A stretch of 64,000 nucleotides of DNA. Origin: Riptortus pedestris (Eukaryota > Arthropoda > Insecta > Hemiptera > Alydidae). This document shows, in pieces, positions 10,812-21,650 of this stretch (position 1 is its first letter; each line of letters begins with the position of its first letter). Made by a program: the position numbers and the translations under genes. Under the pieces are notes generated by a model. The model was not told where the DNA came from and made no database searches. It saw only the letters and a program-made list of their open reading frames with translations. Location of the stretch: positions 119,266,001-119,330,000 of the forward strand of contig CM032233.1 of NCBI GenBank assembly GCA_019009955.1, given 5' to 3'.

Positions 10812-11150
10812 AATGCAAATATCTCAGGTAATATTTCAGATAGAAAATGATCGTATACTACAACAGTTATAAGTTTTCAATAAGATTGGTTATGTACAAT
10901 TACCAACATTGTACAGCATCAAAATGTTAAAAAAAATTGGCCCATTAACATTTTTCTATCCTACTCATAATAAATGAGATATTTTGACTTGTTTAATCCA
11001 CCCCCTCCCCACTAAACCGGTACTATTCCCATTAACTAATATGATCTTAAGCGTTGAATGAAACTGCTAAATATCGGTATCGTACAGATCAGATAAATAT
11101 ATACGAGTAAAGACCGAGAAATCTTAATTCATGTCGTTATCGAAAATGTA
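10812..11150 (-). mobile_element. TACE core fragment, outer host copy
   Basis: Continues the older copy interrupted by 10167-10811. Starts ATGCAAATATCTC and carries a divergent core with a CCACCCCCTCCCC run; no TA tract or palindrome end. Confidence 0.6.
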
Positions 11151-11345
11151 TTTTCATGTAACTCACACAGTAAATCTTCAATAAAAATAATATTTACTAT
11201 TTAAGCTTCCAAAAAAGTGGTTGGTGATATAACATCATATTGTGGTTATGACATGAGTATGAGTTTACTCAGGGCTAACAACTAAAAAATGCAAATATCT
11301 CGGTTAATATTCATGATATAGAAAAGAAGTACGAGTATTTTCAAC
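11151..11345 (-). mobile_element. TACE M1 and start of core
   Basis: CACACAGTAAATCTTCAAT, TTTAAGCTTCC, then ATGCAAATATCTCGGTTAAT. Both ends are missing. Confidence 0.6.
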
Positions 11346-11999
11346 ATTGATAGTGTTAGGGCGTGCGGTTAGCTTTTGTGTTAATAATAAGAAAGCATTA
11401 GACTGAAATAAAATTAATAAAAAGAGATAATTTCCTCACCTTGATTATACCGAAGTATTTACTGTTTTCTTGGAATGATGAGGGTGAATAATACAAGCCA
11501 CTATTTGAATTCTCCAAAGAATCAAATATATTGAATGAGTGATAGCATATACATAAACTTTATAGTAATGAGCCTTCTGATAGGTTAGAACAAAATGATA
11601 ATAATTTGAAACAATTTAAATCTGATAAAATATAAACCTAGGAACTAGCCTTAATACTAATGAAACAAACATTAAAACCTATTGATAAATACGTGATGAA
11701 AACCAAGAAACTTTAACTTTATGAAAGATGCCTGTAAAACATAGACAGAACACAATGGTTACCCTTTGTTTTGTTTGTAAACATTAGCGGCAAGCCAATA
11801 CTATATATACACTAGAAAATCATTGAGTTGTCCTATATCATGAGTACTCATTCGATTGTTCACGTCTATAATGCTAGCATTAAAGTAAAGAAAGAGGTAC
11901 CTTCGAGAAAAATATAATTTCCATGAGGCGGATTTTCCTTCCAGTGTTATTTGTGTTCCAAATCAGATTCCTTCTTCTAACTGGGGCAGAATGTTAGCG
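11346..11999. other. AT-rich spacer, nothing recognised
   Basis: No frame, repeat or motif I can support. Confidence 0.35.
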
Positions 12000-12140
12000 G
12001 AGGCCTCTACCTATAGTGGTGGGTTTCACTCCTGCCTGGGCAATATGAATTTATTTTGTGAAGAACTCATTAAATAAAATCCTTAGTCCCACCCTGGCTA
12101 GAAAAGGGTGGTAACCTGTAGATAATCTTTCCGAATTAGC
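12000..12140 (+). mobile_element. LINE 3' end, TGGCTAGAAAAGGG family
   Basis: Contains CTTAGTCCCACCCTGGCTAG and GGTAACCTGTAGATAA, seen again at 35030-35165 (minus) and 37430-37580. The terminal GCAAAAAGTGGACGTTAATAA part of the family is missing here. Confidence 0.55.
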
Positions 12141-12149
12141 CATTGTTGT

Positions 12150-12285
12150 TTGTTTGTTTGTTTGTTTTGGGCAAAAAACTTCATGGTTATCAATGCCCAA
12201 CACTCTTCATACCGTACTTGAGTTCCCCAGTCATGGGAAGTCCCAGGCACACGCATGCTAGACCGACTTTTATTATATATTAATA

Positions 12286-12335
<50 letters not shown>

Positions 12336-12454
12336 ACATTATTTTTAACATTATATATATATTTTTTTCCAACCCCCTCTTTTTTTTTAACTTTTTTCCT
12401 TTTAATCCTTTTTTTCCTCTTTCTCCCTCTTTCCCTTCCTTTTCCCCCCTTCCT

Positions 12455-12486
<32 letters not shown>

Positions 12487-12715
12487 CTTTTTCTTTTGGT
12501 AAGGGGGGGGGGAGGGGTGCGGCCTTATGCCTTTACACCTACTCGCCGGTATCACAGAAACCATTGCGACTCATTGATAAACACTAAGAAGAAGAGTTAT
12601 GTTATTACCAATTACATCCAACTTATGGACTACATATCTAATTAACTATTAAATGACAGCATTAGACCTAAAGCTCGTCACGAGAAACACAGCCATTAAT
12701 GACACAAAGTTTTTT

Positions 12716-12813
<98 letters not shown>

Positions 12814-12815
12814 AA
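12150..12815. repeat. Compound simple repeats: TTTG, TA, poly(T), A/TA
   Basis: A (TTTG)n run at 12148-12167; (TA)n at 12288-12332; a strongly pyrimidine-rich stretch at 12365-12486 ending in about 28 T; a G-run at 12503; then a poly(A) of about 42 directly joined to (TA)n at 12720-12811. Any long frame here is microsatellite translation. Confidence 0.9.
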
Positions 12816-12984
12816 ATTAGATCCCTTAAGTAAACATTAGAACTATAAATTCTTAAAAGAGCATTATAAATACAACCATTAAAACATTAAAATAGCAACA
12901 AGATTAAAGCTATACAGATAAATATTAAAATTAAATCCAAAGAAGAAAAGAAGATAAACATCTAACATAAAGCTTATTAAAATA

Positions 12985-13045
12985 ACCATTAATTAGCCAT
13001 ATTAGCAAAACGTGGACCTTAATAAATAATAATAATATATGTAAA
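12985..13045 (+). mobile_element. LINE 3' tail, short
   Basis: AATTAGCCATATTAGCAAAACGTGGACC followed by an AATAAATAATAAT tail; same 3' end as at 13337 and 37500. Confidence 0.5.
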
Positions 13046-13046
13046 G

Positions 13047-13335
13047 ATTCTCTTCAACGGCTTATAATTTTTCCTCTATGGAAGAGTGTGTCTAATGCGA
13101 AGAAAACTTCCTTCTAATTACATTATGAAGAGATAATGCAATACATCAATAATTCAGTTTCCTAAAAATAATCTGTATTATCATTCAAGATATTTCATTT
13201 ATTATCACAAATTACCAACCATACTTCTTATCCAATTTATATTGATTACCGTCTATTATTTATCAAAGTTTTTTGAGATATTTTACTCCCGAAAAATAAT
13301 TTCTTCAATTCAGTCCCACACACACATTTATTTTA
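13047..13335. repeat. Unclassified repeat block, copy 1
   Basis: About 290 bp starting AGATTCTCTTCAACGGCTTA, closely matched in the same orientation at 44369-44665. The match stops at both edges, so it is a discrete repeat unit. No coding or transposon signature was seen. Confidence 0.8.
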
Positions 13336-13336
13336 A

Positions 13337-13620
13337 CCCGTCCCAATTAGCCGTAGTAGCAAAAAGTGGACGATACTAAATAAGAATAAAAATAGTAATA
13401 ATAAATTATTAATATTAATTTTTTTATATATTTATTAGCAAATATTGTTTTCTTATTTTATTATCTTTTTTTTCTTTATAGTTTTATTTTATATTTTTGC
13501 TATATTTTTTGGCTTAATTTTCGTCAAACAGTTATTACTTTTTATTTTAACCCAACTTTTATTTCGTTAACATTTACTTTAATTTTAATGTAACTTGATT
13601 GATGATTTAACTGAATAGTC
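13337..13620 (+). mobile_element. LINE 3' tail and T-rich region
   Basis: AACCCGTCCCAATTAGCC and GCAAAAAGTGGACGATAC, then an AATAA-rich tail. The T-rich stretch at about 13420-13590 resembles the complement of 51690-51850 (shared TTTTTTGGCTTAATTTT), so it is itself an interspersed repeat. Confidence 0.45.
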
Positions 13621-13789
13621 TGCAACTCACCATCGGTGACCAGCCACACTTAATTCTTTAATAAAGTGTTTTCTTCTTTCATTTAGAATAAAACTATATT
13701 TATTTCGATCCAGCAACTGCCAGCCTTCAACATAAGTTCCTAGATATTCGTCCATTACTTTGCAGCGGCGATAAGGAGATAGCATTAAG

Positions 13790-14456
13790 AGAAACAGGAT
13801 TAAGAGATAATCCTTAGAGGCTCCCAGCTCTCCTCACCTGGGCTTGGTACTTGGGATAGCCGGGTATAAATAGGAGCAGTATAAAGTATACAGGGTATAA
13901 AGTAGAGCTCACGGTATAGCCAGGCGTTACCTGCACGAGCCATTTTATTGTTTTTATTTTTTTTTGTTATTAAGCAGTTTTCACTGTAGAAAAAAAAAAA
14001 TTAAAGTAGAGTCGATGGTGTACCTTCCTGGGGAGCAGAATGCGTAGTAGCAGCCTCCCTGGAGGATATCTCTCTCTCTCTCACTCTCGCATCGCTCATT
14101 TCCTTTCCGCCGTGTACCTTGCCTTGAATAAACTTTGTTCTAATGATTACTCTGCATTCACCTTTTTAACACCTAACATTGCGTGACGAGCCTACCTGTG
14201 GCATAGGCTGATTCCAAGGACGTCACAGGTACCTTCCAGGTAAATCTCTACCTAGTTTGTGACAGGTCTACCTATGGCTGATGCTCAGGCCCGTAAAGTC
14301 ATAGCTACCCTCAAGACACACCTTCCTTCAACCCCTGTATCAAAACCACCGCAATGTCGTGCACCTTCTGGTATTGCACTATCAACAGTTAAGCACAGAC
14401 ATGAGAACTCCGGAATTGGTGCCATATGGTTCCCATTCCACACAAGTGACTGACCC
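13790..14456 (+). mobile_element. Possible LTR and leader of an LTR retrotransposon
   Basis: TATAAATAG at about 13865 and GAATAAAC at about 14127 sit as promoter and polyadenylation signal would in an LTR. The sequence then passes into ATTGCGTGACGAGCC, which is primer-site-like, and a leader with a short frame starting MADAQARKVIATLK near 14274. Base composition is less AT-rich than the surroundings. I see no second LTR and no pol. It is cut off by the TACE copy at 14494. Confidence 0.35.
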
Positions 14457-14493
14457 AGTGGACGACGACTTCATGCTTCGCTGGTATAACAAG

Positions 14494-15018
14494 AAAAGTC
14501 CGTCACGCAGGGGCTGCGTAAACTAAGCAGATTACCCTCCTGACGTTTTACAATAGAGAAATTTGCATACCAGTGACAGTAGTAGTAACGAGTCTCTAAA
14601 CTAATTTCACGAGAGCCGAACAGTTACGGAAACGGCCGAACTATCTTACGTCGGAAGATCACGATTAGAGCCAACATCAGCCGATCTCATCTCGTCCGTT
14701 CTGCACACACTTAATAAAAATTCAAATATCTCGGTTAATATTCAAGATAGAGAATAAATGTATATACCAATATTTATAGTACATTTAATTTTCAATAAGA
14801 TTGGTTCCTTGCAGTTTTTCGATCCAACGTATAGCTACGGAGGTATTTTGAATTTTCGAGAATCCTCCTTAACCCCCCCCCTCCCACTGGTCAGATTTCA
14901 GTCATTAACGAAATTGATCTTTCTTTTTACATAAAACGATTAAATATCGAGTTTGGTTGCGATCAAACAAAATTTGCGACCGCTAGAACGTTAAAAGACA
15001 AATATATAAGATTTTAAT

Positions 15019-15056
<38 letters not shown>

Positions 15057-15208
15057 TCGTATATATGTGTGTGTGTGTGTAATTTTGAAAGGACCTCATT
15101 TTCGTCATGTCCTGGGTAGGATCGATGGACATTTGAAGAAAGATTTCCAAAATTGCGTCATGAGTACGACCTCAATAGCTGATTTCCCTTAAGGGAAATC
15201 TGCTAAAA
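14494..15208 (-). mobile_element. Complete TACE copy, M3 type
   Basis: Hairpin end at 14498, M3 (ACGGAAACGGCCGAACTA), core with a C9 run, (TA)n at 15024-15056 followed on the palindrome-end side by (TG)n at 15066-15080, then an intact GATTTCCCTTAAGGGAAATC and TGCTAAAA. Confidence 0.9.
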
Positions 15209-16049
15209 AAAAAGACTAAACAGAACCACTTTCGGGATGTGGCGAAAATGCCAATTTTACTTTGTTCTTAACGACGGCTACGTCTAATTAAGTCAGAATT
15301 TTAAAATCTGAAAACAAACACTTGGAGAGGGCGCAGGAAACTTCCAAATGTAGAGAACCTCCAAATGGAAGAAATCTCCAAATGGAGAAATGGAGGAACA
15401 AAAACGTAATTTGTTACATGCTATTGTGCGCATACATCTCGGAGATACATCTGTAATTTTATATTTAAGTTGAATAAGTAAAGGAAAATTTTCTGTTAGC
15501 CAGTAAAATACTGGGCACAGAAAAACCTAACATCGCTAACGATTCTAGAAAGGGTAAATAAATTGTATTTATTTATTTATTTTAACCACCTATTCCTGGA
15601 ACCCTTCGATTGACATTTAAACTTCTGTTGACGCAATGAAATACAAGTATTATTATTCAATATTTATGGTGAAATATCATGGGGTTGAGCTCACCATATA
15701 AAATTTATTCAAAGATGAAAATTATAATTATCTGGGTCAGTGTATCTAGTTAAACGTTAAATCTTTGGAAATGACATTGCCATCTTTCATTTATCCCCAT
15801 AATATTTATTAAATTTCGAACTAACTTATGAAGGTCATACTTATGGAAATGTTTGTTCCTAAACAAGCTTACCTAATGACATTGGTGTGCCATTTAGAAC
15901 TTCAAATTCAGAATTTTGACATTTAGAAAGTCTAGACATAATCCATTTTCAATATTTGCAGCAGCTTGGCCAGGCTCAATAACAACTCTGAACCTGAGCC
16001 CAACTAGCTGCCACCTGGTCTCAGTGACGGTCTTGGCAGAAACTATTTA
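15209..16049. other. Spacer with a (TTTA)n run
   Basis: Around 15565-15582 (TTTA)n precedes TTAACCACCTATTCCTGG, possibly a minus-strand LINE tail. At 15310-15400 there is a short internal repetition of CAAATGGAG-like words. Otherwise nothing recognised. Confidence 0.35.
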
Positions 16050-16437
16050 AACCAAAATAATTACTCTAATTTTAAAGTGGGTACACTGCGAGCAACCTCA
16101 CAATTACCTTTTAGTTAGTGTGAAAATTAATGGCGTGCCCTGGCAGTTGTGTTTATTAGTGCTCTGACGTCTTTGTGTGAACACTGCTTCAATTTGTTTG
16201 TTGTTATTTATTCAACGACTTATTATTTTGTGTCCATCTTTTTATTTTTCGACTAGCGTAAATTTTAGTTGTTGTTTTTTATAAATTATAATACTTTCGT
16301 TTTATTATTGTACCTTACAAAAAAACCTTCCATTAAAGTGGTGACCCCGACGTGACAGTGTTGCTATGTATTATTTAAACCAAAATGATTACTGTAATTT
16401 TAAAGTGGGTACACTGCGAACAACCTCAAAATATTAT
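16050..16437 (+). mobile_element. LTR-like segment with primer-binding site
   Basis: TGGTGACCCCGACGTGAC at 16339-16356 has the TGG start expected of a tRNA primer-binding site and follows a candidate LTR of about 225 bp (about 16113-16338). The LTR plus PBS is bracketed by a direct repeat of about 60 bp (ACCAAAATAATTACTC at 16052, ACCAAAATGATTACTG at 16380, both continuing TTTTAAAGTGGGTACACTGC). No gag or pol follows. Confidence 0.45.
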
Positions 16438-16662
16438 TCATTTACGAAGAAATTGTTTTATTTATTTTTTTGTAAAAGCAGAGACTATTAAATCACAGTT
16501 ACTTTATTCTCTTTCTTTTTTAAAATCATTTTTGTGTAAGTTGTGACGGTATGAACAAAGATATGACATGGTACATGCAGTCATTGAGACAGACAAGAAA
16601 ATCCGAGTGTTCTATCATTTTGGAGGAGTGCATGTTCCCTAATGTACATCATTGAAATTATA

Positions 16663-17125
16663 AAAAGTCCGTCAGGCAGGGGCTGCGTTAACTAAGCAGA
16701 TTTCCAACGTTACTTATTTTCATTTATCTCAAAACGTAAAAGACCAATGAGAAGAATATTTGGTATTTAAGCTTCAAATAAAGTGCTTCATAATATAATA
16801 GCATATTGTTAATATTAGATGACTAGGAGTGGGGGTTTACTAAGGACCAAAAAATTAAATATCTCGGTCAATAATCAAGATACTGAAAAAATGTACATAA
16901 CAACATTTAAAGCACATTACACTTACAACAAGATTGGTTCTATACAAATTTTCGATCCAAAGCATAATAACAAAGATATTAAGAGTTTTCGAAACTCTCC
17001 CCCTCTAAACCTCCCCTCTCCCTGGTCCGATTTCGGCCGTTAACGAACTTGATTTTTCTTTTTATATAAAACTATTGTATATGAAGTATGGTAACGATAA
17101 GAAAAAAAATGCGACCGCTAGAGAT

Positions 17126-17182
<57 letters not shown>

Positions 17183-17314
17183 TATTTTGAACGGACCTCA
17201 TTTTGGTCATCTACTAGGTAGGATGGATGAACATTTGAAGAAAAATTTCGAAAATCGCGTCATGAGTACGACCTCAATAAATAGATGATTTCCCTTAAGG
17301 GAAATATGGTAAAA
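16663..17314 (-). mobile_element. Complete TACE copy, M1 type, CA/TA core
   Basis: Hairpin end at 16667, M1 (AAGTGCTTCATAATATAATA), core, (AC)n at 17130-17160 then (TA)n at 17161-17182, and palindrome end with intact TTCCCTTAAGGGAA. The final TCTGCT has become TATGGT. Confidence 0.9.
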
Positions 17315-18437
17315 CAATCATGTAGAAGTTGACATTAAGCCAACAATAGTAGCAGAGGCAAGGTGCTTCAGAAACAACCTTCGTAATCAACAACATTCCT
17401 CAGAAGGAAAATAATGACATAGAAAACCGTGACAAGATTCGAGCTTGCATAAGACAGGGCTGTCCCAAAAATATACAGGAGAGCATTACTTACTTTTCAT
17501 GAGAAGAAGGTTTTTATAGAAAAATAATTAATACGGTCCAATAGGATCACAGAAACGTAACACGGAAGTAACTTCAAACTGAAGGAGTTGGATGGTGAGC
17601 ATGAGATTGTGTCAGCTATCAATAAGTCTGTGGTGGCTAGAGCGAATGGAATATGTAATACTCCCCAAGAAGATTTTATATTGTTCACCAGGAGAAAATA
17701 GGAAAAATGCTAAGTACCCTGGGAAACTGGGTCGATAGCCTGTAGGTGCACTTGTGGAGGCTGGCCAACCGTAATTGGAAATACCAGGCTGAGAAAAGCA
17801 ATGAATGCAATCCACAGTGTAGAAAGAGATCCAGATCCTATAAGGACTGAACTGTCATTTACTAAGCATGCATATAAGTGTTTTACAATAATAAATTTGC
17901 CGCAGAATATTTCTAAAAGTACTGTTCAAATGTATATCGGAAAACATGAAATACTGGAAATAAAATTATATTAAACATCTTTTGACTTATAATAATCCAA
18001 TAATTCTGTCCTGCTCGTTTAATTCTTAATTAACATATAGGATTAGGAGTGCACCATTGCACCATAATTTACCAATTTACAAACTGAAGGGAAATTAAGG
18101 AAAGAGTTATTAAAATATTTGATAGATCTATTGTTTGAAAGTAAAACTGTAAACTATTTGCAAAAATTGAAGGTTTTTTCTCCATAAAAATGGGAAGTGC
18201 ACAAGTCAAAGTTACATAAATCCTAATATGAGATTTTAAACATTTTAAAGCTGCCCGTTTTGGAGATATGCTTGAGTCACTCAGATAACACGCTGGAACT
18301 AGTCAAAAAAGATATAATGTACAATGTGTACAAGAATGTACAATTCCGTCGATATTTGAATACCAACATTTTCGCTTTTCCATTAATTATTTTATCTTGT
18401 ACTAGGAAGTAAAAATGGTTGAATCTGCCGGAACCTC
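17315..18437. other. Low-copy spacer with short open stretches
   Basis: 17335-17880 is less AT-rich than its flanks and has open stretches on both strands of up to about 65 codons, interrupted by stops. I cannot assign a domain. It could be decayed LINE or host-derived sequence. Confidence 0.3.
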
Positions 18438-19236
18438 AAAAGTCCGTCAGACAGAGGCTGGGTAAAGCCGATTTTCCTCGTGAAGCATAACAATAGATAA
18501 ATCTACATACTGGTAACACAACAACACTGTGCATATTAAGTGAATAAATACAAAAGGTAATAAGAAATCGTTTAGTAAATTTTAACTAACTCCAGAGCGT
18601 CTGAAATGTTAACGAACAACTCTGCCAACCTCATACCGGAAAGAAAAACAATTACTGAAATATATCAGAATATAACATATCAATTTTATTGAAAACAATT
18701 TACTACTTCTATTACTGTAATTTTTAATGAATCAGAATAATTTTTATCCCAATCAATCAAATTTTAGTTGTCCAGCAACTTAAGACGGGTGGAGGCACCG
18801 GATTATATTGACATGTATCTCGTATAATAAAGGTCTCTTCAAAACAATATTTAGTATTTAAACTTTGAATAATGTGGTTTATTATATAACAGAGTATTAT
18901 TGTGTATGTAATATTAGCAGAATTGGGGTTAGCTGAATACTGAAAAATGCAAATATCTCGGATAATATTCAAAATAGAGAATAAATGTATACAACAATAT
19001 TTATAGTACATTTAACTTGCAATAAGATTGATTCTATTCAATGTTTCGATCTAACTTATAGTAAGGGAGATATTTAGAATTTTCGGAAAATGCCCCTCTA
19101 AGCTCTCCCTCCCACTGGTCCGGTCCGGTTTCAGCCATTAACGAACTTGATCTTTTTTTTTTACATAAAACGATTAAATATCGAGTTTTGTAACGATCTA
19201 ACAAAAATTGCGACCGCTAAAGTGTTAACAGACAAA
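18438..19236 (-). mobile_element. TACE copy, M2 type, palindrome end missing
   Basis: Hairpin end at 18442 (hairpin broken by substitutions), full M2 (GGAAAGAAAAACAATTACTG), core to GCGACCGCTAAAGTGTTAAC. It stops at AGACAAAGCG, exactly where (TA)n should start, so the copy broke at the TA tract. Confidence 0.85.
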
Positions 19237-19281
19237 GCGTGAACTTAATGTTACCCTTAGCTTGGATCGAACGTGCCCCTG

Positions 19282-19422
19282 TTTTAGCAGATTTCCCTTC
19301 TAGGGAAATCAGCTGTTTAGGTTGTACTCAAGACGCGATTTTCGAAAGACTTCTTCAATTTTCCATCGATCCTACCAAGTAGATGACAAAAATGAGGTCC
19401 TTTCAAAATTATACATATATAT
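19282..19422 (+). mobile_element. TACE palindrome end, solo
   Basis: TTTTAGCAGATTTCCC, a palindrome with two extra central bases, then GAGGTCCTTTCAAAATTAT and a very short TA run. The remainder is absent. Confidence 0.8.
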
Positions 19423-20319
19423 AAGGAAAAAATGAGGAAAAAAGAGGAAAAAATGTCTGGCACTTCTTATTACTGTTTGATGTGGACGGTAAATCTACGT
19501 ATTTCTATCATTTCAAAAATTCCTTCTCGTCTATTTTTCCTCTCGGAACAGTGAGAAAGGAATGAGGAGGCAATTCAAGTTGCAGTTTGCATAGTGATAC
19601 TGGCTAATACCTATCGATAATTGACCCGTTACTGGTTAAGGTGGAGGAGGACTAATAATTCTGAACGAGAGAAATTTTGGCTTTTCATTGTGAAGAAAAA
19701 ATTGTTGATCAGTCTTATTCAGGAGGTATCGAGAAACCACAGCACATTAAAAGTGGAAAAGCTACAAAAATTACTTGTATCTGTAAATATCCTTAGGGAT
19801 TTTAAAAGCAAATTTGATATAACTGCCAATGACAGTTTTCATTTTTTCATATCCCTTCCTTAAAAACGATCACCTTACTTTGCAAGTCCATTTCCTGGAC
19901 GTTAAACAAGTAGAGCCTGTAGATAAAACACTTTCGTTATTTAAACGTGTACATAAGCCACTGGGAGTTAATGATGACATGGTCCCTCGGAGAGAGATTT
20001 GGTCAAATGTGAGAGCAGGTGTTACGGTTGTGGATACATAATGGATCGGAAGGGAATCGATCGTAAATGTAGGTGGGATTAAAGGAGGGATTTGGAGAGA
20101 GGAGCTGTGTCTAACACCAGTCCCATTGACTTATCTACAAATTCAAATTGTTAGTTCTTGCCCGACCTTAACCTTACTCAAGACACCCTACATCTTGTAA
20201 CACTGGAGATGTGGGGGGGGGGGGATTTGTTCATAATAGGGGTGGCTCCTCTTCTGCAAGATGCATTACCGCTGCTTATCCATATATTGGTACTACTTAT
20301 GTTGCCCAAGACGTACAAG
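19423..20319 (+). other. Low-copy region with two overlapping frames
   Basis: Frames at 19621-19863 (80 codons) and 19829-20041 (70 codons) overlap in different phases. Neither shows a domain I recognise (the second includes LTLQVHFLDVKQVEPVDKTL). A frameshifted coding relic is possible; chance frames are equally possible. A G-run lies at 20212-20224. Confidence 0.2.
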
Positions 20320-20440
20320 TTTTAGCAGGCCTTGCAGGAAATCAGCTTTTGATGTTGTACTCATGAAGCGGTTTTCGTTAAATATCCTCAAATGTTCATC
20401 GATCCTAAGTGATGACACCCTTTCAAAATTATATATATAT

Positions 20441-20507
<67 letters not shown>

Positions 20508-20660
20508 ATACCCTATAGAGGTTGACATTTTTGTTTGATCGTTACCAAACGCGATATATATAAAACTAAAGATCGAGTTTGTTAACGACAAAAAAGAAAA
20601 GGGTTTAAAGAGGAGAAATTCGTCATATTATACGTCGGATAAGACCAATCTCATTGAAAA
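20320..20660 (+). mobile_element. TACE palindrome end, TA core and part of core
   Basis: A damaged palindrome (TTTTAGCAGGCCTTGCAGG), then CATCGATCCTAAGTGATGAC, (TA)n at about 20445-20504, and a core running to ATTGAAAATTTAATAACC. The hairpin side is missing. Confidence 0.75.
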
Positions 20661-21429
20661 TTTAATAACCTATCTGTTCAGTCGTACTTCCGCTTACTTA
20701 GTTCACTAACCCGCCGTAGATGAGGAGGTCGCCGTAGGTGGTGGTCAAGAGCGGAAACTGCAGCGCTGGCGTACAAGATGCAGCGCTCGCTTTATGACTG
20801 AGCGACCATTGTTGATTCTATTGTCCCTGTGTGCGTATATACTTGTGTTCTGCTCCGTAAAAAGGTGAACATTTTTTGGCTCCCGCAGCTCTTTAACTTA
20901 CACGGCTAACCTGAGCCCAATAATAATTTATAACTATTTATAAATATGACGGTTAATTATTCCTTATGAATCCAGGATAATAGATTTTTTTAGAGACAGC
21001 CAGTTTTCGTCTTCAATCCCAACTTTCTACCAGAACTTTGCATTCTTTTCCGACATTGTTCCTCTTGAACCTAACCATAGATTGAGAACCTTAAATTGAC
21101 GATCGTTCAAGGAGTTTTTCTTTACAGGGTTGTATTGATTTTTCATAAATAGAATTATTTTACTTTTTTACCTTAAACAATTAGCCCGTGTCGCTGCATC
21201 CCTGTCTTATTGTAGGGTCCATGATTGAGGAACATTTAATCTTGGGCAATAAAGCAATAATGCCCGCATACCTCGTAGAGCCTTAGGACATTGTAAACTT
21301 CCTCATAGCATGCGATACCTTCCTTCATCAGCATTTCGAAGGATGAACTGTTTAACCCTGTGATGATAAGTAAATAAATATCATTGTATTAATACTAAAT
21401 TGTAATTGATACGAGCAAGTATGAGGAAA
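20661..21429. other. Spacer; GC-richer patch
   Basis: 20700-20860 is locally GC-richer (GCAGCGCTGGCGTACAAGAT) and holds a GGCTCCCGCAG word resembling a primer site, but I cannot define LTR edges. The rest is unrecognised. Confidence 0.3.
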
Positions 21430-21525
21430 TGAGGGAAATCATCTATTGAGGTCGTACTCATGACGCGATTTTCGAGAAACTTCTTCAAATTTCCATCGAT
21501 GGAAAATGAGGTCCGTTCAAAATCG

Positions 21526-21558
<33 letters not shown>

Positions 21559-21650
21559 TTCTCATTGAACTTTTACTTTTTGAGATAAATGCAAATATGT
21601 TGCACACGAAGGAAATCTGCTTAGTTTACGCAGCCCCAGCGTGACGGACT
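21430..21650 (+). mobile_element. TACE internal-deletion copy
   Basis: The palindrome end (left arm worn) runs through GAGGTCCGTTCAAAATCG into (TA)n at 21533-21557, then jumps directly to M1 (CTCATTGAACTTTTAC) and the hairpin end GTGACGGACTTTT. The core is deleted, leaving about 220 bp. Confidence 0.85.

Noticed and set aside
12255..12587. 110-codon frame and its lysine-rich opposite-strand partner
   Set aside because: Both are made of TA, poly(T) and pyrimidine-tract translation.
17440..17480. IRQGCP-like peptide suggesting a reverse transcriptase motif
   Set aside because: The following residues do not continue the LSP/LF motif and stops follow at once; the match is too short.
20860..20900. 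GGCTCCCGCAG as a retrotransposon primer site
   Set aside because: No LTR edges, no terminal CA before it and no partner repeat could be found.
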